Positions 1 to 8,370 of a DNA stretch of 64,000 nucleotides are shown here, in pieces. Below the pieces are notes generated by a model. That model did not search any database, was not told the DNA's origin, and saw nothing but the letters and a program-made list of their open reading frames with translations. The first letter of the stretch is position 1. Each line of letters begins with the position of its first letter. A program made the position numbers and the translations under genes. Origin of the DNA: an uncultured Arachnia sp. (GTDB lineage Bacteria; Actinomycetota; Actinomycetes; Propionibacteriales; Propionibacteriaceae); contig CANLTJ010000001.1 in assembly GCA_947493995.1 (NCBI GenBank), positions 124,001-188,000 of the forward strand. Reading direction: 5' to 3'.

Positions 1-92
1 CCCGCTAGGGCTTGGAGCAGAGCTGGTGCGTCGCGTGAAGTCACGTAGGTGATTCTGCCTTATCCGAGAATCCGTGCCACACTGGGTTGATC

Positions 93-1382
93 GTGAACCT
101 CCGAATCTTCTCCGTGCAGCACAACCATCAGGGCCTCGCCGAGGTGGCCCGCGCCACCGACGTCGCGTCCCGGATTGCTCATGAGCTCCGCGGCACCCGG
201 GACGTCGACGGAGTCGTGTTGCTGACAACCTGCAACCGCGTGGAGCTGCTGGTGGATGCTCCGGATCTCGCCACCGCTCATGCACGTCTGCGTCTCGCCC
301 GTCTGGGCCCCGAAACCAGCGCCTGGGAGGTCATGGAGGACGAGGATGCGCTGACGCACATCTTCCGGGTTGCGGCGGGTCTCGAGTCCATGATCATGGG
401 TGAGCGCGAAATCGCTGGACAGCTCCGTCGAGCGCTCAACGACGCACAGGACAATGATCTTGCCAGCCCCGTTCTCACAACGCTGATTGAAGAAGCCCTG
501 CGCACGTCTCGGCGCATCGCCCGCGAGACCTCGCTGCACGCAGCCGGTCGATCCGTGGTCTCCGAAGCACTCGATCTGCTCGGTCCCCTCGACTGGTCGG
601 CCCAGCGCGTTCTGATCGTCGGCACCGGCTCCTTCGCCGGAGCAGTCGTCAGCGCTGCCCGCTCACGCGGGGCGCACGACGTGAGCGTCCACTCTGCTTC
701 GGGACGCGGGCAGGCCTTCGCGGAATCGCATCAGCTCCGCTACGTACATGAACTCCCCGATGCCGTGCACCGCGCTGACGTCATCGTCACCTGTCGGGGC
801 ACGGGCGGTCACGTCATCACTGCCGACATGCTCGCTTGTCCCCGCCCGGTAGCCGTCGTCGATCTCTCACTTCCGGGCGACGTCGCCCCGGAGGTCGCCG
901 GGCTGCCGCATGTCACTGCCGTGGATCTCGCCCGCATCCAACGCGACGTCGCGCCCCGATGGAATGACGACGCCGAGCGTGCCGCGGAACTCGTGTCCGA
1001 GGGTGTGGAGAACCTCCTGGCCAAGCTCCGCACGAAGCAGGTTGACCCAGCGGTCGTCGAACTGCGTCAGGCCGTGCTGGAACTCGTCTCGGACGAGGTC
1101 TCACGGCTCCCCCAGGGACGTCCCCTGGAGCGCGATGAATGCGCCCATGCCCTTCGACGGCTCGCCACCCGGCTCCTGCACACGCCGTCTATGCGTGCGA
1201 AACAAGCCGCTGAGGCTGGCCGCAGTGAGGCGTATCTGAGCGCGCTGTACGAAGTGTGCGGCATCACCGCAATCTCGCCGGCGAACGAGCTCAACCCCGA
1301 CGAACTCGAAAGCCAGCACTGTCCCGCCACTGGACTGTCGCTGGGTGACCTTGATCCGAATCCCAGACTGGAGGCATTGTGA
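93..1382 (+). CDS. hemA: Glutamyl-tRNA reductase
   Basis: Reduces glutamyl-tRNA(Glu) with NADPH to glutamate-1-semialdehyde, the first committed step of C5 tetrapyrrole synthesis. The catalytic-cysteine motif TTCNRVEL lies near residues 45-52, with the nucleophile at about C47. A Rossmann-type NADPH domain (VLIVGTGSFAGAVV) follows near residue 173, and a helical dimerisation region forms the C-terminus. The length of about 430 aa is normal. The start is uncertain: GTG at 93 and TTG at 87 are both in frame and neither has a clear ribosome-binding site; I prefer GTG. The stop overlaps the GTG of the ferrochelatase gene (GTGA), so the two are probably translationally coupled. It is the first gene of a hemA-cpfC-hemQ operon. 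The 86 bases before it hold no gene that I can recognise. Confidence 0.95.
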   Translation: MNLRIFSVQHNHQGLAEVARATDVASRIAHELRGTRDVDGVVLLTTCNRVELLVDAPDLATAHARLRLARLGPETSAWEVMEDEDALTHIFRVAAGLESMIMGEREIAGQLRRALNDAQDNDLASPVLTTLIEEALRTSRRIARETSLHAAGRSVVSEALDLLGPLDWSAQRVLIVGTGSFAGAVVSAARSRGAHDVSVHSASGRGQAFAESHQLRYVHELPDAVHRADVIVTCRGTGGHVITADMLACPRPVAVVDLSLPGDVAPEVAGLPHVTAVDLARIQRDVAPRWNDDAERAAELVSEGVENLLAKLRTKQVDPAVVELRQAVLELVSDEVSRLPQGRPLERDECAHALRRLATRLLHTPSMRAKQAAEAGRSEAYLSALYEVCGITAISPANELNPDELESQHCPATGLSLGDLDPNPRLEAL

Positions 1383-2482
1383 AAGCCGATCTCAGCCCCT
1401 ACACCGCCGTCCTGGTCTCCTCCTATGGAGGCCCCAATCAGCCCGACGACGTGCTGCCCTTCATGCGCAACGCCACAGCTGGCCGCGGGATCCCCGATGA
1501 ACGTCTACTGGAGGTCTCCGAGCACTACATGATGTTCGGTGGACGATCGCCCATCAACGAACTCAATGCCCGTCTTCTGGATAACATCCGGGCTGAGCTG
1601 GATCGTCGTGGCCTGGACGTCCCAGTGGTCATTGGCAACCGGAACTGGCTGCCCTACAACGCCGAGACAGTCGCGAAGTTGCAGGCTGACGGGCACCGTC
1701 GCATCATCGGCATGGCCACCTCGGCTTATGGTTCCTACTCCGGTTGCAGGCAGTACCGCGAGGATATGCAGGCGGCCGAGGCGAGCACCGACGGCGTGGT
1801 GAGCATCGACAAGGTCACCCCGTACTCGGATCGCGACGAGTTCGTGAACGCCAACGCCCGCTCGCTTGTGGCGGCGGTGAGAGAGTTGCGGGAGCGGATC
1901 GGCGATGCTGTGATGCGCGTGCTGTTCGTCACCCACTCCATTCCCATCACCATGAACGCCACCTCCGGGATCGTGCGCGGCACCTATGAGCAGCAACACC
2001 AGCGCGTCGCCACCCGCGTTGCCGAGTTGGCGTCGAAGGAGCTGGGTGAGGAACTTGACTGGGAGCTGACGTACTGCTCGCGCTCCGGCCCGCCGCACGT
2101 CCCCTGGCTGGAGCCGGACATCAACGACCGCATGGCTGAGGTGAAGGGGGAGGGAGTCGTTGGAGTTGTCGCTGCCCCTATCGGGTTCCTCAGCGACCAC
2201 ATGGAAGTGCTCTACGACCTCGACACCGAGGCCCGCGAAACGGCCAACGAGGTCGAGCTGGAATACCAGCGCGCCGCGACCGTGGACCAGGACCCGGAAT
2301 TCCACTCCCTGCTCGTGGATCTGCTGTTGGAGAAGGCCGCCGCTGCACGGGGCGAACTGGATCACGCCGCGGCTGCTGTCCAGAGCTGCCCCGCCGACTG
2401 CTGCAAGCCACCGCAGAGACACGCCCGCCCCGCCGATACCTCATCCACCGCATCGTCCGCCACGGAAGGAGCCACAGCATGA
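1379..2482 (+). CDS. cpfC: Coproporphyrin III ferrochelatase
   Basis: Inserts Fe2+ into coproporphyrin III to give coproheme; with HemQ downstream this marks the coproporphyrin-dependent branch of heme synthesis. The protein is 367 aa. The ferrochelatase fold is visible in YGGPNQPDDVLPF at the start and in the metal-site region LFVTHSIP near residue 180. The C-terminal tail carries Cys337, Cys341 and Cys342 (CPADCC), matching the extra cysteines that actinobacterial ferrochelatases use, with one internal cysteine, to hold a [2Fe-2S] cluster. The GTG start is preceded by GGAGG at a spacing of four bases and overlaps the hemA stop. Its own stop overlaps the hemQ ATG (ATGA). About 25 residues rich in Ser, Ala and Thr after the cysteines are probably disordered. 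Confidence 0.94.
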   Translation: MKADLSPYTAVLVSSYGGPNQPDDVLPFMRNATAGRGIPDERLLEVSEHYMMFGGRSPINELNARLLDNIRAELDRRGLDVPVVIGNRNWLPYNAETVAKLQADGHRRIIGMATSAYGSYSGCRQYREDMQAAEASTDGVVSIDKVTPYSDRDEFVNANARSLVAAVRELRERIGDAVMRVLFVTHSIPITMNATSGIVRGTYEQQHQRVATRVAELASKELGEELDWELTYCSRSGPPHVPWLEPDINDRMAEVKGEGVVGVVAAPIGFLSDHMEVLYDLDTEARETANEVELEYQRAATVDQDPEFHSLLVDLLLEKAAAARGELDHAAAAVQSCPADCCKPPQRHARPADTSSTASSATEGATA

Positions 2483-3192
2483 CCGCCCATCCCGGTCGCG
2501 ACGCACGCGACGAGACCGACGTCGACATCGAGGCCATCAACGCCATGCCGTTGTATGCCATGTACTCGGTGTTCAGAACCGCCTCGTCCCTGCCGCCCGG
2601 CGGTGACTTCAGTTCGCTCACGTCCGAGATCGAGGCCACGGGTGTCACCCTGAGAGGCTTCTACGACGTCGGCGGCTTCCGGGCCGACGCCGACCTCATG
2701 GTCTGGACCACCGCGCACGATCCCGCCCAGTTGCAGGCGGCCTACCACGCCACGCGGAAGAGCGCACTTGGGACTTTCCTGGAGCCGGTGTGGTCCGTCA
2801 TGGGCGTGCACCGCCCCGCTGAGTTCAACCGCATGCACGTGCCGTCCTGCTTCGCCGGCTTCGCTCCGCGGCCCTGGCTGTGCGTCTACCCGTTCGTGCG
2901 CAGCTACGAGTGGTACTACCTCGACAACGAGCACCGCTCGAAGATGCTCTACGAGCACGGGATGGCCGGTCGCGAGTACCCGGATGTGATCGCCTCGACG
3001 CTGTCCAGCTTCGCTCTGAACGACTACGAATGGGTGCTGGCCTTCGAGGCCGACGAACTGCACCGGCTCACCGACGCGATGCGCCACCAGCGCTCCGTCG
3101 AAGCTCGTCTGCACGTCCGCGAGGAGACACCGTTCTACACGGGCCCCCGCGTGGAACTGGCGGAGTGGGTCTCGCGGCAACCGACGGGATAG
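2479..3192 (+). CDS. hemQ: Coproheme decarboxylase
   Basis: HemQ, of the chlorite dismutase-like family, oxidatively decarboxylates coproheme to heme b with H2O2, finishing the coproporphyrin-dependent pathway. The 237 aa protein has the family's middle block YPFVRSYEWYYL followed by SKMLYEHGMAGREYPD, in which the histidine of EHG is the expected proximal heme ligand. The ATG overlaps the cpfC stop (ATGA), and GGAG lies seven bases upstream. The surrounding genes make this function secure rather than chlorite detoxification. No later heme gene follows; the operon ends here and is succeeded by a gap and a toxin-antitoxin pair. Confidence 0.95.
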   Translation: MTAHPGRDARDETDVDIEAINAMPLYAMYSVFRTASSLPPGGDFSSLTSEIEATGVTLRGFYDVGGFRADADLMVWTTAHDPAQLQAAYHATRKSALGTFLEPVWSVMGVHRPAEFNRMHVPSCFAGFAPRPWLCVYPFVRSYEWYYLDNEHRSKMLYEHGMAGREYPDVIASTLSSFALNDYEWVLAFEADELHRLTDAMRHQRSVEARLHVREETPFYTGPRVELAEWVSRQPTG

Positions 3193-3498
3193 CCAACACC
3201 CTTCGAAGATGGAGCAGGTGCTTGCCGTCAAGCTCCTGGAAGTGGACCTCGCGCTTACGGACGAGGGCTGGCAAGCTTGGGTACTCAACTTCGGTTGGTA
3301 GTCGAACAGAAGTTGAGCACCTAACCGCACGTTCTACATTGCGGCGTTTGGCCGTCCGTGAAGATCTTTGCTCGTACTGCGTGGGGGTCGTCATCCGCGC
3401 TGACAAAACCCGGGTCGTTCGTGATCATCGACTCGGTGCCGAGTTTGTGCCGTCACAGACCATCAGCTTCAATGGTCATACCAAGTTATACTCGGCTC
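3193..3498. other. Gap between hemQ and toxin-antitoxin pair with inverted repeat
   Basis: This 306-base stretch has no convincing gene. It contains a perfect 9-base inverted repeat, CTCAACTTC (3284-3292) and GAAGTTGAG (3309-3317), which can extend by two more pairs across one mismatch. It overlaps a second possible pairing, CGGTT (3292-3296) with AACCG (3323-3327). It may act as the terminator of the heme operon, although there is no U-run. A 30-codon open frame starts at 3210 and is not recognisable. The end of the gap carries the promoter of the antitoxin gene. Confidence 0.5.
3487..3498 (+). promoter_or_regulatory. -10 element of a near-leaderless antitoxin promoter
   Basis: TATACT at 3487-3492 lies only six bases before the antitoxin ATG at 3499, and no ribosome-binding site is present. 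Both facts suggest transcription starts at or next to the start codon. A small dyad, TGGT-CAT-ACCA, lies just upstream at 3473-3483 and could be bound by the ribbon-helix-helix antitoxin for autorepression. This is inference from position only. Confidence 0.45.
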
Positions 3499-3747
3499 AT
3501 GAAGACAGCCATTTCTCTGCCCGAGGACGTTTTTCACCGCGCCTCGCGGCGCGCGGAAGAGTTGGGGCTCAGCCGATCGGAGTTCTTCGCGCGGGCTGCC
3601 AAGAACTATCTCGACGTGCTGGACGAACGGTCCGTTACTGCCCAGATCGACGCAGCGTTGGCGCAACAAAGCGGGACCGACGACTCAACCACAGGCGCCG
3701 TCGCCGCTGGCAGGGCCCGGCTGTCGGACTCCGAGGAGGAGTGGTGA
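3499..3747 (+). CDS. Ribbon-helix-helix antitoxin of a MazEF-like pair
   Basis: An 82 aa protein beginning MKTAISLPEDVFHRASR, the pattern of CopG/MazE-type ribbon-helix-helix antitoxins: a beta strand for operator binding, then two helices containing LGLSRSEFFARAAKNYL. The C-terminal half is acidic and glutamine-rich and ends SDSEEEW, the usual flexible toxin-neutralising tail. The start is set by family alignment; the longer frame beginning at 3358 adds unrelated residues. Its stop overlaps the toxin GTG (GTGA), the typical coupling that keeps antitoxin in excess. It probably represses its own promoter together with the toxin. Confidence 0.85.
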   Translation: MKTAISLPEDVFHRASRRAEELGLSRSEFFARAAKNYLDVLDERSVTAQIDAALAQQSGTDDSTTGAVAAGRARLSDSEEEW

Positions 3748-4085
3748 CCCAGCGCGGCGATGTCCACTGGGTTGACTTGGGGCAAGCAGTGGGAAGTCGA
3801 CCGGCCAAGCGTCGCCCAGTGCTGATTGTGCAGGCAGATTCCTACAATCGGAGTCGACTGGCGACCGTGCTGGTCGCCGTCATCACATCCAACACCTCCT
3901 TGGCCGTTATGCCGGGAAACGTCTTCCTACCCGCAGTCTCCACGAACCTCCCCCGCGATTCCGTCGTCAACATCACGGCGCTGGTCACTCTGGACAGAAC
4001 TGAGCTCGGTGATCCGATTGGTCACCTTCCCGACAGCCTCCTGCGTGAGGTCGACAAGGGACTTCGAGGCGTCCTGGGACTCTGA
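3744..4085 (+). CDS. MazF family endoribonuclease toxin
   Basis: A 113 aa protein of the PemK/MazF superfamily, which cleaves mRNA at short sequence-specific sites to stop translation. It begins QRGDVHWVDLGQAVGSRPAKRRPVLIVQ; the RRPVLIV strand carries the conserved basic residue, and the VAVITSNTSL segment carries the conserved Thr/Ser of the active site. The length fits the family. Translation starts at GTG 3744, inside the antitoxin stop, with a strong GAGGAGG upstream. Both genes look intact, so this appears to be a working pair. A longer frame that runs in from hemQ is not the gene. Confidence 0.87.
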   Translation: MTQRGDVHWVDLGQAVGSRPAKRRPVLIVQADSYNRSRLATVLVAVITSNTSLAVMPGNVFLPAVSTNLPRDSVVNITALVTLDRTELGDPIGHLPDSLLREVDKGLRGVLGL

Positions 4086-4347
4086 GATGTCCTTGCTGAC
4101 TAACAAACTTCGAAGTGAATCAGCCATTCGCGCCACCCATCGTCGACGACTGACCGGACACGCGGCATTCGATGTGGCGCGAGGAAACATTCGGCTCGGC
4201 GGGTACTGATTGCAGCGTGTCCGGTCATGGTATGCGCGGCGCGCCTTGGATGCGGCGTGTCCGGTCGTGGTCTGCGCAGCGGCTATTGAATGCGGCGTGT
4301 CCGGTCGGTAACGGATCCGGCCGGCGAGGCCCGCCTAGCGACCAGCG
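4086..4347. repeat. Short repeat cluster with 40-base period
   Basis: Three direct copies of GCGTGTCCGGTC start at 4215, 4255 and 4295, exactly 40 bases apart. The flanks are also partly conserved (TGCGGCGTGTCCGGTCGTGG-type units). A fourth copy lies in inverted orientation at 4152-4163 (GACCGGACACGC). A perfect 10-base palindrome ACTTCGAAGT lies at 4107-4116. There is no gene in this gap. A near-identical single copy (17 of 18 bases) occurs at 48203-48220. The cluster is too short and too degenerate to be a CRISPR; it may be an intergenic repeat family or the remains of mobile-element ends. Confidence 0.7.
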
Positions 4348-5352
4348 TCAAACAATCTGCATCGGTTCAGCGAAGTGGCAGGCCGAATGGTGCTCGGTCA
4401 CTCCGTCGGGCCGCTCGATCAGCTCGGGCACATCCGTGGAGCACTTGGGCTCCGCCTTCCAGCAGCGCGTATGGAAATGACAGCCCGACGGCGGGTTGGC
4501 AGGGCTGGGGACGTCGCCCTGCAGAACTATCCTCTCCTTCTGCCCACGCTGGCGGGGATCCGGCACCGGAACAGCCGACAGCAGCGCCTGCGTGTACGGG
4601 TGCGTTGGGCTCTCATAGATCTGCTTCTCGTCCCCGATCTCGACGATACGACCCAGGTACATGACCGCCACGCGGTTGGAGATGTGGCGCACCACCGACA
4701 GGTCGTGGGCGATGAAAACGTAGGCCAGGCCCAACTCTTTCTGAAGATCTTCGAGAAGGTTCACCACCTGCGCCTGCACCGAGACATCCAAGGCCGAAAC
4801 CGGCTCGTCGCAGATCAAAACCTTGGGGTTCAGCGCGATACCGCGAGCAATGCCGATGCGTTGCCGCTGACCTCCGGAGAACTGGTGGGGATAACGATTG
4901 ATGTGTTCGGGACTAAGACCGACCACCTCGAGCAACTCTTGGACGCGCGCGCGCCGACCCTTCTTGCCGACGGCATCGGGATGCACTTCGAACGGTTCCC
5001 CGACGATGTCACCCACCGTCTTGCGGGGGTTCAGCGATGTGTAGGGGTCCTGGAACACGATCTGAATGTCTCGACGAGCCTTCCGCATTGCGGCGCCCTT
5101 GAGGGAATACAGGTCCTTCCCGTTGAATTCCAGACGACCGGCGGTCGGCTCCTCGAGCCGCATCAGCATGCGGCCAAGTGTCGACTTGCCACAGCCGGAC
5201 TCCCCCACCACTCCGAGCGTCTCTCCGGCGTGCAGATCGAAGGTCACACCGTCGACTGCTCGTACGTGACCGACGGTGTGCTTGATGACCCCGGCCTTGA
5301 TCGGATAGTGCTTCTTCAGATCGTGCGCCGAGAGGATGACGTCACCGGGCAT
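4348..5352 (-). CDS. Oligopeptide/dipeptide ABC transporter, ATP-binding protein DppF type
   Basis: Second ATPase of a peptide importer, 334 aa. Walker A is GESGCGKST (residues 50-58), the ABC signature is [14 protein letters not shown], and Walker B is [11 protein letters not shown]. The C-terminus has the oligopeptide-family extension with the cysteine cluster GCHFHTRCW...C seen in DppD/DppF ATPases. The N-terminal [22 protein letters not shown] is typical of DppF. It is last in a minus-strand operon; its ATG overlaps the end of the preceding ATPase gene by 11 bases. Energy from ATP drives uptake through the two permeases encoded upstream. The substrate cannot be read from sequence. Confidence 0.93.
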   Translation of the reverse strand: MPGDVILSAHDLKKHYPIKAGVIKHTVGHVRAVDGVTFDLHAGETLGVVGESGCGKSTLGRMLMRLEEPTAGRLEFNGKDLYSLKGAAMRKARRDIQIVFQDPYTSLNPRKTVGDIVGEPFEVHPDAVGKKGRRARVQELLEVVGLSPEHINRYPHQFSGGQRQRIGIARGIALNPKVLICDEPVSALDVSVQAQVVNLLEDLQKELGLAYVFIAHDLSVVRHISNRVAVMYLGRIVEIGDEKQIYESPTHPYTQALLSAVPVPDPRQRGQKERIVLQGDVPSPANPPSGCHFHTRCWKAEPKCSTDVPELIERPDGVTEHHSACHFAEPMQIV

Positions 5353-6403
5353 CGCTCATCACCTCTTCCGCGTTGAGGCAGGCGTGCAGCCTGCCGGTGG
5401 GCAACTCCACGAGATCTGGCGGCTCCCCAACCGAGCAGTGGGGCGTCGCGAACCGACAACGCGGATGGAATGCGCACCCGGCCGGAATCTTCAACAGGTT
5501 GGGGGGCAGACCACCGATGGCGGACAGTTTCTGGCCCTTCTGATCGATGCGCGGGATCGATTCCAGCAGGCCCCGGGTGTAACCGTGCGCGGGCTGTGCG
5601 AAGACCTCGTTGATCTCACCAGTTTCGACGATACGGCCGGTGTACATGATGGCCACCTTGTCCGCGACGTCGGCGACCACTCCGAGGTCGTGCGTGATGA
5701 GGATGAGCCCCATCCGGGACTCGTCCTGCAACTCCTGCAGAAGTTGCATGATCTGCGCCTGGACTGTGACATCCAGAGCTGTGGTGGGCTCATCCGCGAT
5801 GAGCACCGTCGGGTCCAGAGCAATCGCCATGGCGATCATGATGCGCTGGCGCATCCCGCCGGAGAACTGGTGCGGGAACGCGTCCACCCGCTCCTTGGCC
5901 CCCGGAATGTGGACGCGCTCCATCAGGCTGATGGCTCGTGTTTTCGCGTCGGAGCGATTCATGCCCCAATGGATCCGCATCATCTCCGCGATCTGCCATC
6001 CGACCGGAAAAACGGGGTTCAGAGAACTCAACGCGTCCTGGAAGATCATCGACACTTCAGGCCCGCGGACGGTGCGGCGCACCTTTTCCGGCAACCTGAG
6101 CAGGTCTTCCCCGCAGTATCGGATGGCGCCACCGGTGACGAATCCGGGCGGCGAGTCGATGATGCCCATGATGGCCTGCGCCGTGACGGACTTGCCGGAG
6201 CCGGACTCACCGAGAATGGCCAGGGTTTCGCCCTCATGAAGCTTGAAGGACACCCCATTGATGGCTCTGGCCACACCCTGGGAAGTGCGGAACTCCACCT
6301 GCAGATCGTCGACGTCCAGCAGGAGTCCGTCTTTGCCATGCTCCCAGTTGCGGGCGTACTTCGACACCTGGCGATGGTTCGTGGGCGTTGTGATGGTACT
6401 CAT
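5342..6403 (-). CDS. Oligopeptide/dipeptide ABC transporter, ATP-binding protein DppD type
   Basis: First ATPase of the peptide importer, 353 aa, beginning MSTITTPTNHRQ. Walker A is GESGSGKS, the signature is FSGGMRQRIMIAMA, and Walker B is LIADEPTTALD. The C-terminal cysteine motif GCAFHPRCRF...C belongs to the oligopeptide ATPase extension. I chose the ATG at 6403 because the frame upstream, although open to 6745, only shadows the permease gene. A GAGGA lies about eight bases before this ATG. It follows the permease stop by 10 bases and overlaps the DppF-type gene, so it is part of a single transcript. Confidence 0.93.
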   Translation of the reverse strand: MSTITTPTNHRQVSKYARNWEHGKDGLLLDVDDLQVEFRTSQGVARAINGVSFKLHEGETLAILGESGSGKSVTAQAIMGIIDSPPGFVTGGAIRYCGEDLLRLPEKVRRTVRGPEVSMIFQDALSSLNPVFPVGWQIAEMMRIHWGMNRSDAKTRAISLMERVHIPGAKERVDAFPHQFSGGMRQRIMIAMAIALDPTVLIADEPTTALDVTVQAQIMQLLQELQDESRMGLILITHDLGVVADVADKVAIMYTGRIVETGEINEVFAQPAHGYTRGLLESIPRIDQKGQKLSAIGGLPPNLLKIPAGCAFHPRCRFATPHCSVGEPPDLVELPTGRLHACLNAEEVMSDAR

Positions 6404-6413
6404 CAGGAGGTCC

Positions 6414-7364
6414 TCACCGAAGCTTGGGGTCCATGGCGTCGCGGACGACTTCACCCAGCATGATGAAACCGAGGACCGCGAGCGACAGGAAGATGGACGG
6501 GAACAACAGCATGTGCGGTGCCGCAGCGATGTAGCCAAGCTGAGAGGCTTCGGAGATCGCAATGCCCCAGGAGATGGCTGGCGGTTGGAGGCCGATGCCC
6601 AGGAAGGACAGGGAGGCTTCCACCGTGATGAACACACCCAGATCGATGGTGGCGACGACAATGACAGGCGCCACCGCGTTGGGCAACACATGGGACAGGA
6701 CGATCCGGGCCGGGCTCGCACCAAGCGCACGTGCAGCCAGCACATACTCGTTCGGTTTTACCTGCATCACGCTGGAACGCATCAGACGGAAAATGTTGGG
6801 CCAGAACAGGATCGCCATGGCGAACACGACCTTGCCCACGATCAGCGAGTACGGCGTGCCCGGCGGGGAGCGGAAGGTGTACATGATGATGATGCCACCG
6901 AGCAGGAGCGGGATCGCGAAGAAGACATCGGCGATGCGGGAGAGGAGGGCGTCCACCCAGCCTCCGGTGAAGCCAGCGATGATCCCCAACGCCCCTCCGA
7001 TGATCACTGTTGCAGTGACCGTGAGCACCCCCACCAGAATGGAGGAACGTGCGCCGTAGATGGTGCGCGAGTACACGTCACAACCCTGAAGGTCGTAGCC
7101 GAACCACGCGTCGGAGCTGGGTGGTTGTCGCGCGAGCTCCAGTTGGCAGAACGCCGGGTCGGCGGATGTGAAGAGCTGTGGCACCAGTGCCATCAGGACG
7201 ACGAGGACGATCAGGCCCGCAGAGATCCAGAACAGCGGCCTGCTCCGCATGATGCGCCAGGCGTCGCTCCAGAGTGATGAGCCCGCGTCCGCCGGATCAT
7301 CGACGGCGGCGTTGACACCCTCAACGTTCTTCTCTTCCGGAGTGTTTGCGTGGGTATCAGTCAT
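6414..7364 (-). CDS. Peptide ABC transporter permease, DppC type
   Basis: Inner-membrane permease of the peptide importer, 316 aa. A soluble N-terminus of about 45 residues precedes the first membrane segment (LFWISAGLIVLVVLMALV). The remaining membrane helices follow, with the binding-protein-dependent permease loop EYVLAARALGASPARIVLSHVLPN, the EAA motif that docks on the ATPase. DppC-type proteins also share the N-terminal block DLQGCDVYSRTIYGAR seen here. It overlaps the DppB-type gene by 8 bases, indicating coupled translation. Confidence 0.92.
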   Translation of the reverse strand: MTDTHANTPEEKNVEGVNAAVDDPADAGSSLWSDAWRIMRSRPLFWISAGLIVLVVLMALVPQLFTSADPAFCQLELARQPPSSDAWFGYDLQGCDVYSRTIYGARSSILVGVLTVTATVIIGGALGIIAGFTGGWVDALLSRIADVFFAIPLLLGGIIIMYTFRSPPGTPYSLIVGKVVFAMAILFWPNIFRLMRSSVMQVKPNEYVLAARALGASPARIVLSHVLPNAVAPVIVVATIDLGVFITVEASLSFLGIGLQPPAISWGIAISEASQLGYIAAAPHMLLFPSIFLSLAVLGFIMLGEVVRDAMDPKLR

Positions 7365-8280
7365 GGGTGATCCTCGGGTCCAGGACGCCGTAGAGCAAGT
7401 CCACGAGCAGGTTCACGATCAGGTACACCAGCACCAGCACGAGCACGGCTCCCACCACGGAAACACCGTCGCGCTGATTGATGGAGCGCCAGATGAAGAA
7501 GCCGACGCCGTTGATGTTGAAGATGCGCTCGGTGATGATGGCGCCGCCCATCAGCGATCCGACGCTGGCCCCGATGTAGGTGACCACCGGGATCAACGAG
7601 TTGCGCAGTGCATGCACACCCACGGCGCGGCTCTGGGACATGCCCTTGGATTTCGCGGTACGCAGGTAGTCGGAACGCAGGTTCTCCACCAAATTGGTGC
7701 GCGTCAGGCGCGCCACGTAGGCCACCGACAGCGCACCCAGCACGAAGCCCGGCATGAGGAGCTGGTACCACGTGCCCTGCGTTGCGGTGACAGGGAAAAT
7801 CTCGAGCTGGAGGCCGAACACCCACTGGGCGCCCGCACCGAGCACGAAGACGGGAACGGAGATGACCAGCAGCGTGCTGACGGTCACGAGGTTGTCGATG
7901 AACTTGCCCTTGCGAATGCCAGCGAGAACGCCGGCGGAGATACCGACGATGATGACCACCAGGATGGCGATGAGGGTGAGCTTCAAGGTCGTGGGGTAGC
8001 GCAGCAGCAATTCGTCGACCACACGGTTGCCGTAGAAGTTGGTGCCCAAGTCTCCCTGGAGCAGTTTCCCCAGGTACAGGAAGTAGCGCACCAGCAGTGG
8101 CTCATCCAAGTTGTACTCGGCACGGAAAGCGGCGATGTACGCCGGCGAACACGGGCGCTCCCCGCACCGGCCGTCCGTGGGGTCGCCCGGAAGGACGAAC
8201 ACCATCGTGAAGATGAGGAACGAGGTGCCCAGGAGCACCGGGATCATCTGCAACAGCCGCCTGATTATGTACTTGCCCAA
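7357..8280 (-). CDS. Peptide ABC transporter permease, DppB type
   Basis: Partner permease, 307 aa, starting MGKYIIRRLLQMIPVLLGTSFLIF, the characteristic first helix of DppB/OppB proteins. It has the family block FVLPGDPTD and the EAA-like loop DYLRTAKSKGMSQSRAVGVHALRNSLIPVV. Translation starts at TTG (8280) with AGGTGA seven bases upstream; no in-frame ATG or GTG lies nearby. The segment DGRCGERPC in the first external loop holds two cysteines. It sits downstream of the binding-protein gene, from which it is separated by a hairpin. Confidence 0.92.
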   Translation of the reverse strand: MGKYIIRRLLQMIPVLLGTSFLIFTMVFVLPGDPTDGRCGERPCSPAYIAAFRAEYNLDEPLLVRYFLYLGKLLQGDLGTNFYGNRVVDELLLRYPTTLKLTLIAILVVIIVGISAGVLAGIRKGKFIDNLVTVSTLLVISVPVFVLGAGAQWVFGLQLEIFPVTATQGTWYQLLMPGFVLGALSVAYVARLTRTNLVENLRSDYLRTAKSKGMSQSRAVGVHALRNSLIPVVTYIGASVGSLMGGAIITERIFNINGVGFFIWRSINQRDGVSVVGAVLVLVLVYLIVNLLVDLLYGVLDPRITHD

Positions 8281-8310
8281 CGCAATTCACCTGTCTCTGC
8301 TGGCCCGGCA

Positions 8311-8342
8311 AGGCGGTCCGCCGGAAAACCGACGGACCGCCT
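8311..8342 (-). terminator. Intercistronic hairpin between binding protein and permease genes
   Basis: A perfect 10-base stem, AGGCGGTCCG at 8311-8320 pairing with CGGACCGCCT at 8333-8342, lies between the binding-protein gene and the first permease gene. The 12-base loop can form a further CGG/CCG pairing. In peptide importer operons such hairpins commonly cause partial termination or protect the 3' end, so that binding protein is made in excess of permease. No U-run follows. Confidence 0.7.
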
Positions 8343-8370
8343 CAGAAGGTGTCAACCAATCGTCGAAGGA

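Noticed and set aside
2880..4085. 401-residue single protein spanning hemQ and MazF
   Set aside because: Only the last 113 residues form a known protein; the first part is hemQ read out of frame.
4200..4320. CRISPR-like array
   Set aside because: Only three short units with exact 40-base period; the spaces between are themselves similar, one copy is inverted, and no cas genes are present.
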